From the NCBI GenBank assembly GCA_021208265.1, contig JAJOJU010000018.1, forward strand, positions 1-38,370: a stretch of DNA of 38,370 bases, in the 5' to 3' direction. A program made the position numbers and the translations under genes. The stretch is from Alphaproteobacteria bacterium. Lineage in GTDB: Bacteria > Pseudomonadota > Alphaproteobacteria > Micavibrionales > Micavibrionaceae. The notes under the pieces are model-generated. The model had not been told where the DNA came from and did no database searches. It saw only the letters and a program-made list of their open reading frames with translations. This document shows positions 33,473 to 38,370 of the stretch, in pieces (position 1 is the first letter of the stretch; each line of letters opens with the position of its first letter).

Positions 33473-33757
33473 TTACTCAGCAGCCTGTTTGCCCGCTACA
33501 TCATTAGCCGCCACAACGTTTACGACCGGGCGGTCACCGGATTTTTTCGTGAACAGAACCTGACCATCCACCAGAGAGTAGATTGTGTGGTCTTTGCCGA
33601 TACCCACGTTTTTGCCGGGCGTATACTTTGTACCGCGCTGACGGATAATGATATTACCTGCCAGAATTTCTTCGCCGCCATAGCGTTTTACACCGAGGCG
33701 CCGACCGGCGGTATCGCGTCCGTTCTTGGATGAACCGCCTGCTTTTTTGGTTGCCAT
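33473..33757 (-). CDS. rpmA: 50S ribosomal protein L27
   Basis: L27 reaches towards the peptidyl-transferase centre. The 94-residue product begins [20 protein letters not shown], as in L27 without a cleaved N-terminal extension, and continues [10 protein letters not shown]. An AGGAGA ribosome-binding site precedes the ATG. The order rplU-rpmA is the usual one. Confidence 0.98.
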   Translation of the reverse strand: MATKKAGGSSKNGRDTAGRRLGVKRYGGEEILAGNIIIRQRGTKYTPGKNVGIGKDHTIYSLVDGQVLFTKKSGDRPVVNVVAANDVAGKQAAE

Positions 33758-33788
33758 ATCCTAATCTCCTGTTTTATCCGGATGAAAT

Positions 33789-34104
33789 TTAAGCCGTTTT
33801 CACGCCCGTGATTTCGATCAGAGTCAGTTCCTGACGGTGACCTTTTTTTACGGCGGTAATTTTGACGACGCTTTTTCTTAAAGATGGTTACTTTTTCAGC
33901 ACGTGTCTGAGCCAGAACTCTAGCTGTCACGGAAGCACCTTTAACAGCAGGCTCGCCCACTGTAACGGATTTTCCATCGCTTACCATCAGAACATCATCA
34001 ATCGTAATGTCTTTTTTCTCAGCGGCATCCAGCTTTTCAACTGTCAGCTTGTCGCCTTTCTGAACGCGGTACTGTTTACCGCCGGTACGCATAATCGCAA
34101 ACAT
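33789..34104 (-). CDS. rplU: 50S ribosomal protein L21 (one-base frameshift)
   Basis: L21 binds 23S rRNA and L20. It begins [18 protein letters not shown]. The frame breaks in a run of seven A near 33843-33849. Removing one A gives [20 protein letters not shown] and a stop at 33789, for 104 residues, the normal L21 length. Reading the raw frame instead would extend into rpmA with a non-homologous tail. Since the protein is near-universal, a sequence error is the probable cause. Confidence 0.95.
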
Positions 34105-34140
34105 GGTATTTCTCTTCAGGTTTATTGATCGGCGAAGAAA

Positions 34141-34171
34141 ATCATATTTTCACAGCCGCTGTCAAGACAAA
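34141..34171 (-). promoter_or_regulatory. Predicted promoter for rplU-rpmA
   Basis: On the minus strand a TATGAT (34141-34146) lies 18 bases after TTGTCT. A perfect TTGACA overlaps at 34160-34165 but sits only 13 bases from TATGAT. The region is AT-rich and directly upstream of rplU, so a promoter here is likely, although the exact -35 is uncertain. Confidence 0.45.
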
Positions 34172-34202
34172 GTTGTACATATTTAGATGACAGTATAAAG
34201 GC

Positions 34203-35593
34203 TTACTGTGCCATTTTACGGTAAAATGTCGATTTCGCCATGCCCAGCGCTTGGGAAGCCTTGGTAATGTTATTGCCAGAGGCGCTTAGCGTAACATCCA
34301 TGATCTCCCGCTCCAGGGCCTCCATGGTTTTGGGCAGCCCCTTGGCATCGTGGAGAGAAATAATCAAAGACCCCGGAGTTTCTACGCTAACCGGTTCGGC
34401 CACAACCTCCTGCTTGCCCAGGGCACGCTCAATATCCTGAACATCCAGAACCATATCTTCATCCATCACACAGGCCCGGTGCATCAGGTTTTCAAGCTCT
34501 CGGACATTCCCCGGCCATGTGTGTGAGAGAAGAATATCTTCCGCAGCCCGCACCAGTTGATATGGCGCCAGCGAGTGCGTAGCGCAAAAGCGCTCAATAA
34601 AATGACGGGCGAGGAGAGGGATATCCAACCTCCGGGCTCTGAGCGGCGGGATTTCTATCTCAAACACATTCAGGCGAAAGTATAAGTCTTCCCGGAAGCG
34701 ACCTGCAGCAACTTCCTCCTTCAAATCACGGTTGGTTGCAGAGATAACACGAATATCGACAGGGACGGTTTTCCAGCTCCCACGGGCTCAACCTCCCTCT
34801 GTTGTAAAACCCTAAGCAGCTTTACCTGTGCTTCCAGCGGCAACTCACCCACCTCATCCAGAAATATCGTTCCGCCATCAGCTTCCCGGAATTTACCGGA
34901 TGTTTTCTCGGTTGCTCCCGTGAACGAACCTTTTTCATGGCCGAACAAGGTGCTTTCCACAAGCTGAGAGGGGATGGCCCCGCAGTTAACCGCAATAAAA
35001 GGCTTTCCCGCGCGGGAGGATTCGCCATGCATGGCCTTGGAAAACACCTCCTTACCCACGCCGGTTTCACCACTAATGAGTACAGGAATTTCGGAGGCGG
35101 CCGCCTTGCGGCTGAGGAACACGACATCCTTAAGTCCGTCCTCATGACCAATTAGATGATCAAACGTGAAATGTCCTGACTTGCTCTCAGAAAGCCTTTT
35201 TACTTCCTTGCTCAGGACACCAATTTTCAAGGCATTACGGACCGTTACAATCATGCGCTCCGCCTCGTAAGGCTTGGTAACAAAGTCAGTTGCCCCCAGT
35301 TTCATAGCGCCCGTGGCTTTTTCAATATCGCGGCTGCCGGTCAGCATAATCACGGGCAGAGCGGGATATTTCTGACGGATAATCGCCAGAGCCTCCATAC
35401 CGTCCATGACCGGCATGTTTAAATCCAGAACAACCAGGCGAATATTTTTACCATCGTCATCTCGCAGCCAATCAAGTGCTTCCCGCCCATTAGCCGCGGT
35501 GACTGATTCCACTTCCAGCTTACGGCGCAAGAGCGTCTGCAGCATACTGCGCTGCATTTCATCATCATCAACGATTAAAATTTGCTGTCCCAT
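34203..35593 (-). CDS. NtrC-family sigma-54-dependent response regulator (one-base frameshift)
   Basis: A two-component regulator with three domains. The receiver (1-120) has acidic residues at 9-11, phospho-acceptor D57 in VVLDLNMPVMDG and Lys in VTKPYE. The AAA+ domain has Walker A GETGVGKE (175-182), the sigma-54 contact loop as GSFTGA (222-227, Ser for the common Ala) and Walker B GTIFLDEVGE. A Fis-type helix-turn-helix ends the protein (NITKASQALGMAKSTFYRKM). The frame breaks in GGAAAACC near 34766-34770. Adding one A gives VGAGKTVPVDIRVISATNRD and 463 residues. No histidine kinase is adjacent, so the signal is unknown. Confidence 0.92.
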
Positions 35594-35811
35594 TCTGGTT
35601 TAATGATAAATCAAAATAATGAAGAAATCGTTCTAAAATGAGACACAACTTACAGACGTATGTAAACCGTCTAAAATTGGGAAAGTTCAAAATGATATAA
35701 ATGGCGGGCTTAGAGGGACTGGATTTGAACGCGCTGGCTGATGAGCTAAAGGCTTGGAACAGTCTGCTTGAACGCTGCATTTCTGTCAGCTAGGGGATCA
35801 AAAGACTAGGT
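35594..35811. other. AT-rich intergenic region upstream of the response regulator
   Basis: This stretch separates the conserved chromosome from the unknown genes to the right. It is AT-rich near 35594-35700 and probably carries the response-regulator promoter. A 30-codon open frame on the plus strand (35701-35793, MAGLEGLDLNALADELKAWN and onward) has no convincing ribosome-binding site. I see no RNA gene. Confidence 0.4.
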
Positions 35812-36279
35812 CTATTGCCCCCAAATTCGCTCCAAAAGCTTTGCTAAGCCTGCGACGACCCCGCCGCCGACTATGTTCCAGAAAATCTGCCGTGAGGGAC
35901 TCCCGCGTCGTTTGGCATCGTCCTCCAGCGCTTTGTGAACAGTACTAAGTTTTTTGCTGACTTGCTCGACACCCTCTTGAAGATGAGAATTGCGAGTTGC
36001 TTGCCTAAAGAGCTTATTCGCCTCATTTCTGAGTTCTTCATAAATTTCTGTTCTATAAAGTTCTTGAGGGGTAAGATTAGGTGGCGCAGCTGTATTAAAG
36101 TAAATCTCAACAAACTCACGCGGGTAATACGGATTGATTTCGCGCGAATGTCTGTCTGCATACACATGCGCTAGCCCTATTGTAATTAACAACTTTACTT
36201 CCCCACTCGCGTCAGCATTTGGGTCGAGCTTTGACTTTTCAACTTGCGCCAGAAGCAGTTGCTCAAAAATTGTCAGCAT
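35812..36279 (-). CDS. Unknown protein with C-terminal membrane segment
   Basis: I do not recognise this 155-residue product. It is mostly helical and polar, with an early block EVKLLITIGLAHVYADRHSR, a charged heptad-like central region (EELRNEANKLFRQATRNSHL) and a likely membrane or amphipathic helix at the very end (FWNIVGGGVVAGLAKLLERI). It therefore resembles a tail-anchored protein. The Shine-Dalgarno is weak. It lies 59 bases after the next unknown gene and may share its transcript. The surrounding DNA is AT-richer than both flanks, which suggests acquired DNA. Confidence 0.6.
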   Translation of the reverse strand: MLTIFEQLLLAQVEKSKLDPNADASGEVKLLITIGLAHVYADRHSREINPYYPREFVEIYFNTAAPPNLTPQELYRTEIYEELRNEANKLFRQATRNSHLQEGVEQVSKKLSTVHKALEDDAKRRGSPSRQIFWNIVGGGVVAGLAKLLERIWGQ

Positions 36280-36338
36280 TTTGAACTTGGTTGAAAATTT
36301 TTGCGAAGCTATAAAGAAGCCACAACCTAGTCAGACCT

Positions 36339-36727
36339 TCAGGATATTTCCGGGTCTAATTTATTAGTAGCTCTCTGTCCTATTGCATCATCAGCATCGG
36401 TGGCAGGAGCCTTATTATTGACCGTACCGAATACTTCTGCACGTATAGCTGCAACGTCTTCCATTGCATGCCTGACACCTATCACCGCCGCTGCACGGAC
36501 GGCATCAATTTGTTCTTTGGTCGGTTCAGGCCAGTCAGAAACTATTTTTGATTCTTGCTTAGTCATATTGCTCAGTGTAGTGATGTTTTTTACTGAACGC
36601 AACATTTCTTGAGCAGTTTGAACCTGTACGGCTCTGCCAGTGGGTGAAACCACGATTTTGCCGTAGCCACCTTCGGCAGCAGCGCCTCTCAAGGATGTCT
36701 TGGACCGTGAAGTTGCTTACCTACCAT
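36339..36727 (-). CDS. Unknown small protein (possible one-base frameshift near its start)
   Basis: An unrecognised protein of about 117-129 residues. The uninterrupted frame begins with TTG at 36692 (RGAAAEGGYGKIVVSPTGRA). A much better initiation site lies at ATG 36727, 5 bases after GAGGAGG. Its frame joins if one A is added in GGTAAGCA, giving MVGKATSRSKTSLRGAAAEG. The rest is Ala-rich, soluble and has no evident domain (EQIDAVRAAAVIGVRHAMED). It may form a unit with the downstream gene at 35812-36279. Confidence 0.5.
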
Positions 36728-37056
36728 GCCTGCCTCCTCAGTCAGCGCCAGCCAAAGCCCTTAACAAATATATAGGTAGCATCGGTCGTCCACGCCAACA
36801 ACGAAGGACTTGACTTCGCTTGTCGGGGTTCCTCAGCTCCGCAACTTTTATTACCGGGAGAAAGAACCGGGACGTCAGAAGGCAGAGTTAAGGCGTACCG
36901 CCAGATGTGTGCTGTATGACAGCACCATCTGGTCTCGGCGGTCTTTCGCCGCCTCGGGAAGGGGGCCATGCTGGCCCCCGTTCCATCCCCCCCGGCCCGG
37001 TGGCGCGAGGTACAAGGCAGGCTCCAACAAGTCAGAGCCATCACGCACTAGGTAAC
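36728..37056. other. GC-rich non-coding stretch with hairpins
   Basis: I see no supported gene in these 329 bases. A near-perfect inverted repeat lies at 36901-36932 (CCAGATG, a bulged T, GTGCTGT, loop ATG, then the complement). A GGCGG/CCGCC hairpin follows at 36937-36954, and GGGGGCC/GGCCCCC with outer GGAA/TTCC at 36958-36986. Composition changes sharply from the AT-richer genes on its left. It could be a regulatory or transfer-related region of a mobile element; that is inference. Confidence 0.5.
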
Positions 37057-37461
37057 TCAACCCGGATGCGTCAGCACTTCGATAATCCGGCATTCGGCGA
37101 TCCTGCCGCGCGAGCATGACCGGATCATGCCCTCGACCTCGTGCTTTAACGCCGTCAGGCGCTCAATGCGGCTGTCGATCACTTTCAGGTGGCCGCGCGC
37201 CAGCGCATCCACTCGGGCGCAGGAGCGCTGCGGCTTGTCAGCCAGCGCCAGCATTTCGCGGATTGTTTCGATCTCGAAGCCGAGTTCACGAGCATGACGG
37301 ATGAAGCAAAGCCTGTCCACGCTTTGCTCGTCATAAATACGCCTGTTGCTCTCCGTTCGTGTCGGCTCCGGTAGCAGCCCGATCTCCTCGTAATAGCGGA
37401 TGGTTGGCACCTTCACGCCCGCGCGTGATGAGAGCGCGCCTATCGAAATATCCTTCTTCAT
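37057..37461 (-). CDS. MerR-family metal-responsive regulator
   Basis: A 134-residue MerR regulator, likely to sense a soft or borderline metal such as Cd, Pb or Zn. The N-terminal winged helix starts ISIGALSSRAGVKVPTIRYY, with the usual EEIGLLPEPTR. A long dimerisation helix follows. Cysteines at 81 (start of the dimer helix), 116 and 124 match the three metal-ligand positions of CadR/PbrR/ZntR-type sensors, although the last pair is spaced CX7C. It is divergent from the cation transporter, with a MerR-type operator between them. Confidence 0.9.
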   Translation of the reverse strand: MKKDISIGALSSRAGVKVPTIRYYEEIGLLPEPTRTESNRRIYDEQSVDRLCFIRHARELGFEIETIREMLALADKPQRSCARVDALARGHLKVIDSRIERLTALKHEVEGMIRSCSRGRIAECRIIEVLTHPG

Positions 37462-37468
37462 TTTGTTC

Positions 37469-37499
37469 TTGCTCCTCTAGTCACTAGAGAATGTAGGCT
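37469..37499 (+). promoter_or_regulatory. MerR-type promoter/operator of the cation transporter
   Basis: The -35 TTGCTC (37469-37474) and -10 TAGGCT (37494-37499) are 19 bases apart, the over-long spacing typical of MerR-activated promoters. The spacer carries the perfect inverted repeat CTCTAGT-C-ACTAGAG (37475-37489). MerR proteins untwist such spacers when metal is bound. Transcription would start about 12 bases before the transporter start codon. Confidence 0.85.
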
Positions 37500-37517
37500 G
37501 GATAGCAGGAAAGGAAA

Positions 37518-38171
37518 GTGACGTCTGTGAGCGATAACTGCCAGACATCGGTGTGTTGCGGGAATGCGCGGTTTGACGGCTTGGACAAGCGCTACATGCG
37601 TGTGCTCTGGATTGTCATCGCGATCAATGCTCTGATGTTCGCTGTCGAAATGCTCGCCGGGCAACTGGCTGGATCGCACGCCTTGCAGGCCGATGCCCTC
37701 GATTTTTTGGGCGATACGCTTACCTACGGCATCAGTCTTGCCGTTATCGGCAAGAGCCTGTCTATCCGTTCAACGGCAGCCCTATTCAAGGGCTTGAGTC
37801 TCTCGCTGATGGGGCTTTGGGTTCTGGGATCGACAGTTTATCAGGTCCTGATTCTTGGCCTGCCGAATGCTGAAGTGATGGGCGTGATCGGATTTCTTGC
37901 CCTTGCTGCCAACCTTGCCAGCGCTCTTTTGCTGCTGCCCTACAAAGATGGCGATGCTAATGTCCGTTCTGTCTGGCTGTGTTCACGCAACGATGCCATC
38001 GGCAATGTCATGGTCATGCTGGCTGCTGTCGCCGTCTGGGCTTCAAGCTCCGCGTGGCCCGATCTCATTGTAGCAGCCATGATGGCAAGCATCTTCCTGT
38101 CATCCGCGTTTCATATCTTGCGCCAGGCTTGGCAAGAGCGCGGAGAATCTATCTCCACAAAAGAGGTGTAA
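37518..38171 (+). CDS. Cation transporter, cation diffusion facilitator-like
   Basis: A 217-residue integral membrane protein with about six hydrophobic segments, starting at GTG 37518 (GTG 37527 is possible). The segment SHALQADALDFLGDTLTYG resembles the metal-binding second helix of cation diffusion facilitators, including HXXXD. In the fifth helix the usual HXXXD appears as NDAIGN, a variant. It lacks the long C-terminal cytoplasmic domain of CzcD. With the neighbouring MerR regulator it forms a metal-efflux cassette; the ion is not determined. Confidence 0.88.
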   Translation: MTSVSDNCQTSVCCGNARFDGLDKRYMRVLWIVIAINALMFAVEMLAGQLAGSHALQADALDFLGDTLTYGISLAVIGKSLSIRSTAALFKGLSLSLMGLWVLGSTVYQVLILGLPNAEVMGVIGFLALAANLASALLLLPYKDGDANVRSVWLCSRNDAIGNVMVMLAAVAVWASSSAWPDLIVAAMMASIFLSSAFHILRQAWQERGESISTKEV

Positions 38172-38370
38172 GTTTCTGGGCGTCCCCCGTCTCTTCAATC
38201 CGGGGTCAGGCTCTCGTGAACCGAGCCTGCCCATGGAACGGCAATGACAGGCACGGGCAGTCTCGGCCCTTCGGGCTTCGATCCTTGACGCGGGAAGTGA
38301 AGTGAAGAGCTAAGGGGCGCTGCCCCTCGCGCGGGCAAGGCATCCAGACGTATCCCCACCTTTGGTGTGG
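38172..38370. other. Non-coding right edge with short hairpins
   Basis: No gene is supported. Short GC-rich inverted repeats are present: AGGCTC/GAGCCT at 38211-38231 and GGGGC/GCCCC near 38315-38327. The style matches 36728-37056, suggesting that both belong to the same accessory element, which continues beyond the window. Confidence 0.4.

Noticed and set aside
35701..35770. tRNA-like text on the minus strand (TTTAGCTCAT, GTTCAAATCC, ending GCCCGCCA)
   Set aside because: D-arm and T-loop-like words occur in order, but the T stem does not pair (GCGCG against CCAGT), there is no anticodon arm, and the acceptor strands do not match. I treat it as chance; it is also not demonstrable as an attachment-site remnant.
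35701..35793. 30-codon plus-strand open frame MAGLEGLDLNALADELK...
   Set aside because: No convincing ribosome-binding site, very short, and no recognisable family.
36742..37117. Minus-strand open frames overlapping the GC-rich hairpin region
   Set aside because: Low-complexity translations without start signals or family features; the frames overlap the hairpins and the end of the MerR gene.

Overview
This window is a stretch of bacterial chromosome that reads as Alphaproteobacteria. The evidence is gene content and order: ruvA-ruvB-ybgC-tolQRAB, a proA-nadD-rsfS-rlmH-envC-ctpA-divergent deacetylase-rppH series, separate ATP synthase b and b' genes, mutY/dciA/dsbA/smc linkage, and a CcrM-type GANTC methyltransferase beside rnhB. 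I cannot fix the order or genus. One secreted protein recalls a family I associate with Micavibrio-like bacteria, but that is memory only.

Layout. 1-5663 (+): Holliday-junction resolution (ruvA, ruvB) followed by the Tol envelope system (ybgC, tolQ, tolR, tolA, tolB). The block stops at tolB; no pal follows. 5667-22620 (-): one long, nearly gap-free run read right to left: dciA, efp, suhB-like, a small secreted protein, dsbA-like thioredoxin, smc, atpI-B-E-F'-F, an unknown gene, proA, nadD, rsfS, rlmH, envC, ctpA, yibQ-like deacetylase, rppH. 22625-24745 (+): mutY and a secreted protein of unknown function. 24742-30628 (-): folB, ccrM, rnhB, deoC, pepN. 30664-31218 (+): a GNAT acetyltransferase. 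31207-35593 (-): proB, obg, rpmA, rplU and an NtrC-type sigma-54 response regulator. 35594-36727: AT-richer DNA with two unknown genes. 36728-38370: GC-rich, hairpin-rich DNA carrying a divergent MerR regulator and cation transporter with a clear MerR-type operator. The last two segments look like accessory DNA, but no integrase, transposase or attachment site is visible.

The most important caution concerns reading frames. About fourteen genes are broken by a single-base shift, including essential ones (smc, obg, rplU, nadD, ruvB). Each is restored by one base. The extra-base cases sit mostly in homopolymers of 6-8; the missing-base cases sit in short runs. This pattern is best explained by sequence error. 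I therefore annotate each as one gene and give the place of the shift. Two apparent oddities (an Obg-ProB fusion and a split SMC) disappear once this is allowed for.

The more interesting regulatory signals are: eight GANTC sites in about 120 bp between ccrM and rnhB; an 11-bp inverted repeat placing the deoC start codon in a stem; an rsfS gene whose only well-placed start is ATT after a perfect Shine-Dalgarno; a strong terminator about 20 bp before the smc start codon; and a perfect MerR operator at the right end. I did not find a clear new multi-gene system. The unknown gene pair at 35812-36727 is the best candidate for unfamiliar biology.
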